64,000 bases of DNA from Desulfobacter curvatus DSM 3379 (GTDB lineage Bacteria; Desulfobacterota; Desulfobacteria; Desulfobacterales; Desulfobacteraceae), in NCBI RefSeq assembly GCF_000373985.1, contig NZ_KB892900.1, positions 1 to 64,000 of the forward strand, written 5' to 3'. Below are positions 39,165 through 48,382 of this stretch, one piece after another. Position numbers and translations under genes: made by a program. The notes under the pieces are model-generated. The model was not told the DNA's origin, searched no databases, and saw only the letters and a list, made by a program, of their open reading frames with translations. The number at the start of each line of letters is the position of its first letter. Position 1 is the first letter of the stretch.

Positions 39165-39863
39165 TTGATGACAAGCGGTTACAAAGTCAAAATTTGCGGC
39201 ACCACCAATGTGGAAGATGCCGAAATCACTGCCCGTGAAGGTGCTGATTTTTTTGGTGTGGTGGTGGAGGTTGATTTTTCCCCGAGATCTTTGACCATTG
39301 AAGCGGCCAAACCTCTTTTTTCGTCTCCCCCTCTTCCGCCGGTGGCCCTGGTGTACAATATGGCATCAACGCGCGTTGAAACACTTATTCAACAACTGAA
39401 CCCATTTGCAGTACAATTTTTAAGCTTAGCGGAACCCTCTTTTGTCACATATTTAAAGAAGACCTATCCGGGGGTTGAAGTCTGGCAATCCATCCATTTG
39501 CCCCAGGCAGGTGAAGCGGTGGATGTGGAAAATTTTCAAAAAACGGTTCAAACTTCTGTGACAGCCGGTATTGATTCACTTCTTTTAGATACCGCCGCCA
39601 TGTCCGAAGGTAAAATGAAATTCGGCGGCACAGGCGTCACTTCGGATTGGGACATCGTTAAAGAACTGATGGATTCGATTCGGGGTGCGGTGCCCATTTG
39701 GCTGGCCGGCGGGATCAATCCGGACAATGTAGGAGAGGCCATTGACAGGATTAACCCCGACGGCATTGATTTATGCTCCGGCGTGGAAGCAACCCGCGGA
39801 AAGAAAGATGCGGCAAAGCTAAGGTCTCTCATGACAACCATTCGCGGTAAGCAATTAAAATAG
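39165..39863 (+). CDS. TrpF-like phosphoribosylanthranilate isomerase homologue
   Basis: The 232-residue beta-alpha barrel protein resembles TrpF. It has the catalytic Cys in KICGTTNVEDAE, the catalytic Asp in SLLLDTAA and the phosphate loops GGTGVTSDW and LAGGINPDNV. The usual VQLHG strand is replaced by VQFLSLAEP, so it is a divergent paralogue and probably not the tryptophan enzyme; no trp genes are near. TrpF acts on an N-phosphoribosyl aminobenzoate, so a similar Amadori-type step on a related compound is inferred. It starts two bases after the upstream stop. Confidence 0.78.
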   Translation: MMTSGYKVKICGTTNVEDAEITAREGADFFGVVVEVDFSPRSLTIEAAKPLFSSPPLPPVALVYNMASTRVETLIQQLNPFAVQFLSLAEPSFVTYLKKTYPGVEVWQSIHLPQAGEAVDVENFQKTVQTSVTAGIDSLLLDTAAMSEGKMKFGGTGVTSDWDIVKELMDSIRGAVPIWLAGGINPDNVGEAIDRINPDGIDLCSGVEATRGKKDAAKLRSLMTTIRGKQLK

Positions 39864-39875
39864 GAGAATTCATTC

Positions 39876-40907
39876 GTGAGAGCAGCAGTAGTTCATGGAA
39901 AAAATGATATTCGCATTGAAGAATATCCGACACCAACGGCAAATGCCGGAGAAATTATTGTAAAAACAAAAGTATCAGGCATTTGTGCCACAGACATTAA
40001 AACCTTGCTGGGTCAAGGGCTTCCCAAGGACTTGCCCACCATTTTGGGGCATGAGGTGGTGGGGGAGGTTTTTGAACTGGGGCAGGGCGTTACGGCCTTT
40101 CAAACGGGCGATCGGGTGGCGGTTTATCCCATTGCCGTTTGTGGAGATTGTTATTACTGCCGCCAGGGCAAGCATAATTTATGTGAGCACGAATTTGGGT
40201 TGGCCCACGGGATTGAAGGTGGGTTTGCCGAATACGTGCGCCTGCCCAAAGAGATCGTGAACATTGGCGGGGTTATAAAAATTCCCGATGAGGTGCCGTT
40301 TGATAAAGCGGTTTTATCCGAACCCTTATCCTGCGCCATGGCGTCCCTGACAACCTGTAAGGTGGGCGCGGACCAGGTCGTTGTGATTTTGGGGGCCGGC
40401 CCCATGGGGCTGATGCACCTGAAGCTGGCCAAGTGGATGGGTGCCGTTGTGATTGTTGTTGATCTGCTGGAAGATCGGTTGGCGATTGCTAAAGAGATGG
40501 GTGCGGACTATTGCATCAATCCAACCCAGACAAATCACATTGAAGAGATAATGAAGTTAACCGACAACAAAGGTGCACAGGCCGTTATTGCATCCTTAGG
40601 CATACCATCGGTGATTGAGGCAAATTTACAGCTGACCAGAAAAGGCGGGACATTTAATATCTTCGGCGGGCCACCGGCGGGCCATACAATATCGGTGGAT
40701 CCAAGATGGCTTCATTACTGCGAAATAAATTTAACCGGAACCTTTGCGGCATCCCCCATTGATTTTAAAAAGAGCCTTGAGCTTATTATCAACAATGAAA
40801 TCACAGTTGATGATCTCGTCACGGACCGGTTTACCCTTGATACGTTTTTAGAAGCAGTAGAACGCGCCAAAAACCAGCAAATGATTCGTGGGATTGTCGA
40901 ATTTTAA
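39876..40907 (+). CDS. Zinc-dependent medium-chain alcohol/polyol dehydrogenase
   Basis: The 343-residue MDR-family dehydrogenase has the catalytic-zinc site (CATDIK Cys, GHEVVGEV His-Glu), the structural-zinc cysteines in CGDCYYCRQGKHNLC and the NAD loop GAGPMGLMHL. It starts with GTG at 39876 behind AGGAG. Related to threonine and sorbitol dehydrogenases; it would oxidise a hydroxyl of the operon's sugar-like intermediate. Confidence 0.88.
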   Translation: MRAAVVHGKNDIRIEEYPTPTANAGEIIVKTKVSGICATDIKTLLGQGLPKDLPTILGHEVVGEVFELGQGVTAFQTGDRVAVYPIAVCGDCYYCRQGKHNLCEHEFGLAHGIEGGFAEYVRLPKEIVNIGGVIKIPDEVPFDKAVLSEPLSCAMASLTTCKVGADQVVVILGAGPMGLMHLKLAKWMGAVVIVVDLLEDRLAIAKEMGADYCINPTQTNHIEEIMKLTDNKGAQAVIASLGIPSVIEANLQLTRKGGTFNIFGGPPAGHTISVDPRWLHYCEINLTGTFAASPIDFKKSLELIINNEITVDDLVTDRFTLDTFLEAVERAKNQQMIRGIVEF

Positions 40908-40932
40908 TATATATGAAAGGGAATGTCATCTT

Positions 40933-41733
40933 ATGGACGGAAAAGAAAGACGGCTAAGAAAAATTCTTAATAAAAAAACAGGACGTTCTTTAGTCCTTGC
41001 GGTTGACCATGGCATGGCCCTTGGTGCCATGACCGGGATTGTGGATATTGCCGGTACGATTCGAGCACTGGACGCCACCGATAAGGTCGATTGCTGGCTT
41101 ATGACCAAAGGCATATATACCCATGCGTTTGACCCGGCAGGAGATCCGGGGGTTATCCTGCGCGCCAGCGGCGGGGCAACCATTGCCGGGCCGGAATTGA
41201 CCCGGGAGGGTCAAACCGCAGATGCCGAAGAGGCCTTGCGACTTGGTGTGGATGCCATGGCAACCACCGCATTTGTCGGATCAATGTATGAGCATGAAAC
41301 CCTGACCGGTATGGCCCGGATGTCCACGGAGTGCCGGAAATGGGATATGCCGCTTTTAGGGGTTATTGGTTTGGGAAAAACCAATGAAGACAAGAAAAAA
41401 GATCCCAAGTTCATTGCCCTTGGTGCAAGAGTGGGTGCAGAGCACGGGGCGGATATCATCAAAACCTATTATACGGAAACCGATTTTGATAAGGTCGTGG
41501 CCGGATGCCCCGTGCCGGTCATGATTGCAGGCGGGCCTAAATGTGAAACGGATCTTGACACGCTGAATATGATATATGGTGCGCTCCAGGGCGGAGCCAA
41601 AGGCATTGTCATGGGAAGAAACGTATGGCAAAGCCCTCACCCCACGGCACTATTGTCAGCAGTATACGGCTTGATACATGAAGAGATGAATGTCAAAGAG
41701 GCAGCGGATCTGCTCGCCCATGAGGCCCATTAA
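40933..41733 (+). CDS. Class I aldolase, DhnA/LsrF family
   Basis: About 266 residues from ATG 40933, behind AAAGGGAA; an upstream ATG-less extension overlaps the dehydrogenase and is unlikely. The barrel shows LAVDHGMALG, the Schiff-base lysine in DIIKTYYT and the phosphate-site end GGAKGIVMGRNVWQ. The family includes LsrF, archaeal fructose-bisphosphate aldolase and 2-amino-3,7-dideoxy-heptulosonate synthase. Last gene of the operon, followed by a strong terminator. Substrate unknown. Confidence 0.85.
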   Translation: MDGKERRLRKILNKKTGRSLVLAVDHGMALGAMTGIVDIAGTIRALDATDKVDCWLMTKGIYTHAFDPAGDPGVILRASGGATIAGPELTREGQTADAEEALRLGVDAMATTAFVGSMYEHETLTGMARMSTECRKWDMPLLGVIGLGKTNEDKKKDPKFIALGARVGAEHGADIIKTYYTETDFDKVVAGCPVPVMIAGGPKCETDLDTLNMIYGALQGGAKGIVMGRNVWQSPHPTALLSAVYGLIHEEMNVKEAADLLAHEAH

Positions 41734-41745
41734 ATCAAAGACGCG

Positions 41746-41793
41746 AAAAAAGCGTACATTCAGCAGATCTTCTGACGGAATGTACGCTTTTTT
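41746..41793. terminator. Bidirectional rho-independent terminator
   Basis: AAAAAAGCGTACATTC and GAATGTACGCTTTTTT form a perfect 16-bp stem. It ends the aldolase operon and, read on the minus strand, the caspase pseudogene. Confidence 0.95.
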
Positions 41794-41904
41794 AGTTTGG
41801 AAAATTGTTATCTTCTGCATCAATCTGCCCGCCAACTATGTAGAATAAAGTTTTGTTTTTTTATCTTATAAGGACTGCGGATTTAACTACTTCCTAACTT
41901 GGTA

Positions 41905-42894
41905 TCAGAGTTCATATTCCGGATCAGGGCCCCCTGCGGTCCACACCGGAGCGGAAGGCTGGTTGGCGTCACCTCCTGAAACCCGGCTGGAATCATTTGT
42001 TTCCGGCAGTATAAAAACAAAATTCCCTTTGTCGAGGTAAGGGTTTCGGATGGTGCCGTACTGGGGGTGCTGGGTCTCCCAGGAATAGACCGCCACATTT
42101 TTCTGCAGGAAACTGCCCAGTTCCGTGCCGGTGATATACCCGTCCCGGTTCAAGTCCTCTTCACCGTTCAGATCCGCCACAAACTGGGCCTTGAAAATGC
42201 TTTTATCCGGCACTTTTTCTTTATCGTTTCCTGAGGTAAAGAACTGGTGGACCGGCCTGGCCGTCTTGTTGCCGATCTCCTCGGGCACGGCCCGGACCAT
42301 GGACAACAGGGAGCCGGAAAAACAGGCATCAAATATAAACACAGCATGTTTGGCATCAATACTCAAGGCATACTCCTCTATGCGCTTGAATAACAATGCC
42401 TTTGATTTGAATCCACTTAAATCCTCATAGGGGTTGGGGCACCTCTGGGAACCAGATAGCCCAGTTTTGCCCCGCCGTATTTGGGGGCCAAGGTATGGCC
42501 GTGGCCCGCAAAATAAATCAGCAGCCGATTGTCCGCGTCCATGCCCGGGTCGTGATAAAATTCGTAATGCCCTGTTCAAGTTCTGCCAGATTTGGGTCCG
42601 GCAGCGTGGTGACGTCAAATCCGTGTTGCTCCAGAAGGGCTTTCACATCCCGGATATCCTTTTTCACACCGGGCAGGTCGGATCAGCCACGGAATACCGG
42701 CTCACCCTGATGAACAGGGCGTAGCTTTCCTTGTAAAGCAATACCTGGTTGCCGTCTTTGACTACCCGCTTTATCCCCCGGGTCGGAGCAGCATGACATA
42801 ATGAGGAAAGGCATAAACATATCAACGAAAATGCCAGTGAAAAAATGATGCAGGCTCTAAGCTTGTTTTGTGTCCCTTCATGGTGAATGTTCAA
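41905..42894 (-). pseudogene. Frameshifted exported caspase-family peptidase (C14)
   Basis: The gene opens with TTG 42894 behind AGGAG and a signal peptide (IIFSLAFSLICLCLSSLCHA). Homology to caspase-like peptidases then moves through all three frames. It breaks near 42682 (after RYSVADP), near 42557 (before HDPGMDADN) and near 42437 (after LVPRGAP). The pieces carry the catalytic His (LIYFAGHGH) and Cys (FIFDACFSG) and a calcium-like DLNGEEDLNRDGY stretch. Each break fits loss of one base, two of them in short homopolymers. It is a pseudogene unless the sequence is wrong at three sites. Confidence 0.85.
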
Positions 42895-43134
42895 CGGTCA
42901 GCTCCTGTTTTGTTTTATTACCTCGGGGCTTTCAATCCGGCCGTTATCGGCCTGAACAGAAACGAGGATAAAAAACCGTTTAAATCTTCTGGATTCTCTA
43001 TGGTTGGTTTCGGATATGTGAAAATTTTATAATTCATTCAGTCTCCTTTGCCTTGTCATCAAAATATTTCGCACAGGCAATCCTTTCTGGGAGACCTGTG
43101 CCGCTTGATTCGGTGCTGTTTCCGGTAGACCGAA

Positions 43135-43239
43135 TTACCGGAACTGGGGAGCGCAGAGCCGGAACCCCATGCGGCTGCCCGCGAAGTCAGGAGCGTACCT
43201 GCTACGGATAGCAGTCCGCACGTACCCCTGATTATTGAG
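43135..43239 (-). other. In-frame continuation of the FGE-like domain beyond TGA
   Basis: These 34 codons plus stop are in the same frame as the gene upstream and encode LNNQGYVRTAIRSRYAPD then AGSRMGFRLCAP, the normal C-terminal end of FGE-like domains. The sequence has stayed open and family-like, so the stop is recent, is read through, or is recoded. A CTGCTA/TAGCAG hairpin lies at 43199-43214. Confidence 0.8.
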
Positions 43240-44958
43240 TCAACTGCCGCCCCGGATCACCCGAGATGCCCGGGGCGTAACACTGGATGAAACAAGCGGA
43301 TTTTTTGGGGCGTGTTTTGAGTAGGCATTCTCATCGTGGACATCTTCACACCACTCCCAGACATTGCCGGACATGTCATAAAGACCAAGGCCGTTTGATG
43401 ATTTGGTTGCAACCGAGTGTGTCTGGTCACCGCTGTTTCCCCGGTACCATGCTAATTGATTAAAATGATTACCGCCAGCATATGTTTCTTCTTTTCCCCC
43501 ACTTCTTGCCGCATATTCCCACTGGGCTTCTGAAGGCAGCTTAAAGTCCTGTCCGGTTTGGGCGTTTAGTTTTGATAAAAAAATTTTTGTGTCATAGCAG
43601 GATATCTGTTCCACAGGGTGGCTGTTCCCGGATTTAAAATATGAAGGATTATTCCCCATGATTTTTTTCCACTGCCCTTGGGTAACTTTAGTTTTTCCCA
43701 TCCAGAAACCGTCCAGGCAGACCTGATGGACTGGTTTCTCATCGTTATTTCCTGAATTACTTCCCATCCGGAAACACCCTTCCGGCACCCAGACAAACAT
43801 CATGCCCGTTACCGGCTCGGTCCATGTATCGCCGGGGGAGGGGGATCTTGGCCTTATCGGCTTGTTATTATTGCTTGAACTGATTACTGGCGTTCCTTGT
43901 GAAGACCTGGGAACCGGCTTAGGCCCGGATTCTTCAACAAGGTCTATATTCAGCACAAGGTCCTGGCCCGCCTTAAGAGGGACCCAGTGTCTCTGCCGCG
44001 GATACCCTTCTGCCGATACTTCTATATGATACCTGCCGGGCTTAAGCTTAATGCCGTCCTTGTATTTGGGCGGAATATTGAGTATTCGGACCCGGCTGTC
44101 CGGCGGGGACGGTTTGACCGTGATACTCCCTTTTTTAGAGGGGATATTGTCACCGTCTTCCGGCCATCCGGCTAAAAAGTACCGGGGAATCGGGGTGTTT
44201 GAGACCCCCGGGATTTGCTTGTCCCCGGTCTCTTCCATCACGCCCATGCCGGCCTGGTTGAAAATATCCTGGATATTCAGTCCCAGGACAGTGAATGCTG
44301 AAAGCAGGTGACGGGTAAACGTGCCGTTTCTGCCGGTGCCGTCTGAGGCCACGGAACCCGGACTGGTGGCATAGGCAATAATGGTTCCCTTAGGGGCATC
44401 CATGCGGGCCAGACCCTGGGCCGCGCTTCTGAAACTGTGATGAAAGGGGTTGTTGCGGCAGGCGTCCAGGATTACGATGTTCAGGCGGCTTCCGGCCGAC
44501 TCCATTTTGAAAATCACTCGCCTGGCGTCCAGGCCCTCAAATTCAACATCCGTCTCATCCTTTACCGTGCAGCCGACAGGAATCAGATAGTTCCTGTTAT
44601 TGAACTGGATACCGTGGCCGCCAAAAAAGAACAGCCCCACATCGGCCTGGCGCAAGGCCGTAGAAAACCTGGAAAGATGATTGAGCATTCCTCTTTTGTC
44701 CAGGTTGGTCCCTTTGATGACTGTAAATTTCAGCTTTTTGAGGACCGTCTCCATATCATCGGCATCATTGACCGGGTTGCTCAACGGAGAGACATCATAA
44801 TTGCTGTTCCCGATCACAAGGGCCACACGCCGGGTATTGATCCGTTTGATTCCCTGGTCATTCTGTGCGGCACTGCCGGTGCCTGCTGTTAGGCTGAAAA
44901 CAATAATCCATACCCAGAACACCGCCAGAATATGTTCTGGGATCCTTTTTGTGACCAT
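43240..44958 (-). CDS. Caspase-PEGA-FGE-like fusion, cut by an in-frame TGA
   Basis: Start taken at ATG 44958 (AAAGGA upstream); the frame is open to 45099. A signal peptide or anchor (ILAVFWVWIIVFSLTAG) is followed by a C14 caspase domain with His in FFFGGHGIQF and Cys in ILDACRNNPF. A PEGA domain (LKPGRYHIEVSAEGY) and a formylglycine-generating-enzyme/SUMF1-like domain (FRMGSNSGNNDEKPVHQV, WEYAARSGG, GNVWEWCED) follow. The product stops at RVIRGGS, where the family has an invariant Trp; the codon is TGA. The frame continues for 34 codons to TAA at 43135 and encodes the expected domain end (RYAPDFAGSRMGFRLC). Confidence 0.85.
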   Translation of the reverse strand: MVTKRIPEHILAVFWVWIIVFSLTAGTGSAAQNDQGIKRINTRRVALVIGNSNYDVSPLSNPVNDADDMETVLKKLKFTVIKGTNLDKRGMLNHLSRFSTALRQADVGLFFFGGHGIQFNNRNYLIPVGCTVKDETDVEFEGLDARRVIFKMESAGSRLNIVILDACRNNPFHHSFRSAAQGLARMDAPKGTIIAYATSPGSVASDGTGRNGTFTRHLLSAFTVLGLNIQDIFNQAGMGVMEETGDKQIPGVSNTPIPRYFLAGWPEDGDNIPSKKGSITVKPSPPDSRVRILNIPPKYKDGIKLKPGRYHIEVSAEGYPRQRHWVPLKAGQDLVLNIDLVEESGPKPVPRSSQGTPVISSSNNNKPIRPRSPSPGDTWTEPVTGMMFVWVPEGCFRMGSNSGNNDEKPVHQVCLDGFWMGKTKVTQGQWKKIMGNNPSYFKSGNSHPVEQISCYDTKIFLSKLNAQTGQDFKLPSEAQWEYAARSGGKEETYAGGNHFNQLAWYRGNSGDQTHSVATKSSNGLGLYDMSGNVWEWCEDVHDENAYSKHAPKNPLVSSSVTPRASRVIRGGS

Positions 44959-45588
44959 GGGTATATTGTCCTTTTTCATTTTATCCATTCGTTTAAATTC
45001 CGTTCTTGTCTCAATATTTTGAGAGTCAAAATTTTTTTTAAAAAACATGACATTTAAAATGTTATCAAACCCTGCTATTTTGCTGCAATCCTTTTTCAAG
45101 AAATATTACCTGGCTTATGTTTCCCATGGTTATCCTTAGACTCATCGGGTTCTTAGATATGATTGGTGCTACATCGTTTTGCTGACTTTTAGGCCATTTT
45201 CATGAAAGATTTTTCATAAAGCTGTCTGATGTACACACCACCCGGACAAACATCATTGATAGTCTATGGTCGTTGGTCTTAAAATTGAGAAAGGATCATT
45301 CCCTGTTTGTTTTTTATCAAGCTTCTCGCTACTCTGATGTTTGTCAACTCCAGGTTTGCAGAGGTTCACTCTATCAATTTGGTCACTGCAGCCGTGACAC
45401 GTTGATCATGCAAATAGTGTTGTTTCTAAAAGTGAGAGGATCGTCTCGAATCTGAGGAGTAGTTTTCCCAAGCGGAGTGCGTGAATTAAATTGAATAATC
45501 AAGCTAATTACGGTAACAATATCCATTTTCAGCGGTCAGTTGTCTAGGATTAAAGCAGTGTACAGATCCAAAAGAAGGTTGGCGATTC
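44959..45588. other. Intergenic region between divergent caspase and sigma genes
   Basis: No gene is supported. It holds the promoters of the minus-strand caspase fusion and the plus-strand sigma factor. A GTCAC/GTGAC inverted pair occurs near 45383-45399. No other recognisable site. Confidence 0.4.
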
Positions 45589-46350
45589 ATGGGCACATCA
45601 CTATCAGCAGAACTCTTATCAAAAGAAAATATCGATAAAATCGAAAAGAATTGTCTTAAATGGTTTTCCGATGAAAACGAGGGGCTTGAATGCTTCAATT
45701 ATATACTTGATGCCTTGAAAGAGGATGATTGCAGGCGCTTAAAGGCGTTCACCGATAAAAGCTCCCCCGGCACATTTATGAATACGGTGAGCTGCAATCT
45801 TATCATTGATTTCAGGCGTAAAAAATATGGCAGACGGCGATTCCCTGAAGTCATATCCAGAATGGGCGAGTGGGCGCGGGCGGTATACCGTTACGTGTGC
45901 TGGCAGAAACTCTCCTATGACGATGCCTTCCATCTGGTCAAAACAGAACCGGAACCCCTGTACACCGGCACCTATGATGACTACTGGAACGATATTGAAA
46001 GTATAGCAAAAGTCAAATGTCGGGAGCATCCCGAATTTGTTTCCATGGAACATTATCACGATCCGCAGGAGGGGACTGGCTCTGTCCGGGACTTAAATCC
46101 CCTGGATCAGATGATTGAGCAGCTCGGTTTCGAGCAAAGAACAAAAGCTCTGGCGGTGTTGAAAAAGACATTTTTATCCTTGAACGAAGAGGATCGGTTT
46201 ATTGTTGACAAGCTTTACGGCAGCGATATCAAGCCCGGACAAGTGGCCCGGATGCTTGGGATGGACACCCGGCAGTTGAGCCGCAGACGCCGGAAAATAT
46301 TATTGACATATAAAGAGGCATTGCTGAAACAGGGCATCCGGAATTTATAA
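45589..46350 (+). CDS. ECF-type RNA polymerase sigma factor
   Basis: A 253-residue sigma factor. Region 2 includes GTFMNTVSCNLIIDFRRKK (residues about 64-82), the usual DNA-melting helix of ECF sigma factors. Region 4 is a C-terminal helix-turn-helix (LNEEDRFIVDKLYG, then PGQVARMLGMDTRQL). The linker is longer than normal. The next gene encodes its likely anti-sigma factor. Placed in the middle of the caspase cluster, it probably controls it; this is inference from position. Confidence 0.88.
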   Translation: MGTSLSAELLSKENIDKIEKNCLKWFSDENEGLECFNYILDALKEDDCRRLKAFTDKSSPGTFMNTVSCNLIIDFRRKKYGRRRFPEVISRMGEWARAVYRYVCWQKLSYDDAFHLVKTEPEPLYTGTYDDYWNDIESIAKVKCREHPEFVSMEHYHDPQEGTGSVRDLNPLDQMIEQLGFEQRTKALAVLKKTFLSLNEEDRFIVDKLYGSDIKPGQVARMLGMDTRQLSRRRRKILLTYKEALLKQGIRNL

Positions 46351-46351
46351 T

Positions 46352-46370
46352 CTGTCCGTATAGGATAGTC
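46352..46370 (+). promoter_or_regulatory. TGTCCGTA motif, copy 1
   Basis: TGTCCGTATAGGATAGTC lies just after the sigma gene and 57 bases before the anti-sigma gene. A matching site (14 of 18 bases) lies upstream of the DUF4384 gene at 49440. It could be a promoter read by the cluster's own sigma factor. Confidence 0.35.
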
Positions 46371-46426
46371 AGACATCCTTTGTCATCAGTTTGTCCCCTG
46401 ATTGGGATAACAATTAAGAGGTTAAA

Positions 46427-47035
46427 ATGGGAAAGTGGATTAAAACGGTTGTTGCAGAGTACAAAAAAAGCCATGGGAAATTTGACGCCCATGAAATTTC
46501 TTTACAGGATATGGCTGCCTTCATAGACGGACGGTTGGACCCGGCCCATAGACAAAAGGTCATCCATCATCTGAACCAGTGTCAAAGATGCAGTGATTTT
46601 CTGGATATGGTCATTATGGCCCGGGCCGACGATCAGGAGGCCCCCGGGGAACAACCTGTGTTTGGGGGAAAGCTTAAACCCTTGTATTCCCTTGCCGCAT
46701 CCATCCTTCTCATGGTGGTGGTTGGTACCGGAATTTATCACTATGGTCCCTGGAGTGGGACGTCACCAGATGAAATATCCGTTACCCTTTTTATGGACAG
46801 CGGGATCAAAGCCCTGCTCATGGAAAACAGCAATGCCCGTTGGCAGTCTCAAGCTCGGATTGAGGGGCTTGAAACCCTGCTGGCTGAACATGGCGTTAAG
46901 GAGGGCGCATTGAAAGGTGTGGTCATGAACACCCCCTATGTTGCACAAAAATCTTTTTTTGCGGTGGATGAAGAGGTGTTCATTACTATTAAGGACGGGA
47001 TTGCCCATATAGAGGTCAGAAAAATAAATCCGTAG
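46427..47035 (+). CDS. Zinc-finger anti-sigma factor
   Basis: The 202-residue protein has an N-terminal cytoplasmic domain with the ZAS pattern: His in HEISLQDMAAFIDG and HLNQCQRCSDF. One membrane helix (about residues 84-103) is followed by a periplasmic part of some 95 residues. It would hold the sigma factor until an envelope signal releases it, classically by proteolysis. Its gene ends three bases from the end of the convergent papain-like protease. Confidence 0.85.
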   Translation: MGKWIKTVVAEYKKSHGKFDAHEISLQDMAAFIDGRLDPAHRQKVIHHLNQCQRCSDFLDMVIMARADDQEAPGEQPVFGGKLKPLYSLAASILLMVVVGTGIYHYGPWSGTSPDEISVTLFMDSGIKALLMENSNARWQSQARIEGLETLLAEHGVKEGALKGVVMNTPYVAQKSFFAVDEEVFITIKDGIAHIEVRKINP

Positions 47036-47038
47036 ACT

Positions 47039-48352
47039 TTATTTAACTTCAGTGATAAACATGCCGGCCCCGTATGTGTTTTTTTGTTTGCCGGTAACGA
47101 CCAATGCTTTGAGTTCACTGGGAGTAATGGTTTGGAAGAGCGTGTCCGTATCTTCAAGCTCTTTTTTATATAAATTAAGCGGCTCATTTGTCAGAAAGAC
47201 TGCAAAAAGTGACTTTCCTTTTGGAGGTTGAGCTTCAAAGTCAAAGTCATCAGAATCGTCCGGGATCATGATTTGTTTTCCGGCATTAACTAAATTCTCA
47301 GGATGATACTGGTTGGGAAAAAGAACAGTATAGCGGTCATCATCCTGTTGCAGGCTAATGATATTCAAATAACCTTTTTGGGCAACGTTACAGGTGATGG
47401 TCAGAGTATCGCCAATCCGGTAGCTGGATTTATTTGCCCTGATGCTCATTTTAAATGAAGCATCATTGACCAGGTTTTCAATCTTTTCCCAAAGTCCTAA
47501 AGGATTCTTTTTAACCAGTTTGCAGTTTGCCCCTGCTATTATTACATTATTCCTGTGCTCATTAAACGAAAGCCAGAACGTCCCATCTTTGTTAGGACCG
47601 GTTTTACCCCAGCTATTTTTGCAGAGCCATGCCTGTTTATCATTATCATAACCGATGAGTAGAACAGCATGTCCTCCCATGTTTTTGCCATTTCTTTGTT
47701 TATAGACCTCCCCTTTTTTCCCATTACGCCACCAGGGTATGAAATCTTCATAAATATAAAAACCCAAAAAAGCAGGGCCATCAGTTAGTAAAGAGGTTTT
47801 TACTGCCTCAACCGTATACCCATGAAAGGTATAAAAGCCGGTTGTTCGATAATCCAGTTCAGAACAACCTTTTAGCTGTGAACAGGGCGTAGGTTTAGTA
47901 TTGCGATAGCTTGCACAACGTTCTGTAACCGGACCTTTATTGTGCCAGTATCTCAGTGCGGTCGCATACCCGCCTTTGCAACCTCCCATTTGATTATCGC
48001 AGGAGATCAGCTGTTGTTCAGACAGGTCCATTTTGGGGCCATCAAGCATCATAATTTTGGATTCAATTGCTCCTACGCAGGTAAAAGCCCAGCAACCTCC
48101 ACACTCTCTTTGGTTTTTTACTTCAGTGACATACCCTTTGTCTCGCCAATCAAAACGGAGGGGTAAAAGATCCTTGGTCATTCCAGGATTTATTTCTTTT
48201 GATGTCAATAAATTTTTTTCAAAATCAGGTGCCGGTCCCCAATACCCAAAGCTGTATTCCACAACCTCCTGACTTCCGGCATTATTAAAAGAAGCAAAAA
48301 TAATAAGGCTAATTAGTGCAATGCATGAAAACAAATTATAATAGAATTTCAT
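47039..48352 (-). CDS. Exported papain-like cysteine protease (C1A) with DUF4384
   Basis: 437 residues from ATG 48352 (AAAGG upstream). A signal peptide is followed by a C1A protease with oxyanion Gln and catalytic Cys in NQRECGGCWAF (Cys about residue 87), CDNQMGGCKGG, catalytic His in GGHAVLLIGYD and Asn in CKNSWG. The segment before the catalytic domain is short (about 35 residues), so no normal inhibitory propeptide is present. The C-terminal 120 residues form a DUF4384-like domain (ANKSSYRIGDTLTI, YTVLFPNQYH), shared with several neighbours. Co-transcribed with the chagasin-like inhibitor 30 bases upstream. Confidence 0.9.
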   Translation of the reverse strand: MKFYYNLFSCIALISLIIFASFNNAGSQEVVEYSFGYWGPAPDFEKNLLTSKEINPGMTKDLLPLRFDWRDKGYVTEVKNQRECGGCWAFTCVGAIESKIMMLDGPKMDLSEQQLISCDNQMGGCKGGYATALRYWHNKGPVTERCASYRNTKPTPCSQLKGCSELDYRTTGFYTFHGYTVEAVKTSLLTDGPAFLGFYIYEDFIPWWRNGKKGEVYKQRNGKNMGGHAVLLIGYDNDKQAWLCKNSWGKTGPNKDGTFWLSFNEHRNNVIIAGANCKLVKKNPLGLWEKIENLVNDASFKMSIRANKSSYRIGDTLTITCNVAQKGYLNIISLQQDDDRYTVLFPNQYHPENLVNAGKQIMIPDDSDDFDFEAQPPKGKSLFAVFLTNEPLNLYKKELEDTDTLFQTITPSELKALVVTGKQKNTYGAGMFITEVK

Positions 48353-48382
48353 CGTGTAACCTTTCACAATTGGGAAAAAGTG

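Noticed and set aside
43187..43242. Selenocysteine insertion at the TGA of the FGE-like gene
   Set aside because: The hairpin after the TGA lacks the usual apical loop bases, and the residue replaced is a structural Trp, not a redox Cys. Kept only as a remote option.
45300..45480. Small gene in the region before the sigma factor
   Set aside because: A short open frame exists but has no ribosome site and no recognisable sequence. It more likely is promoter DNA.
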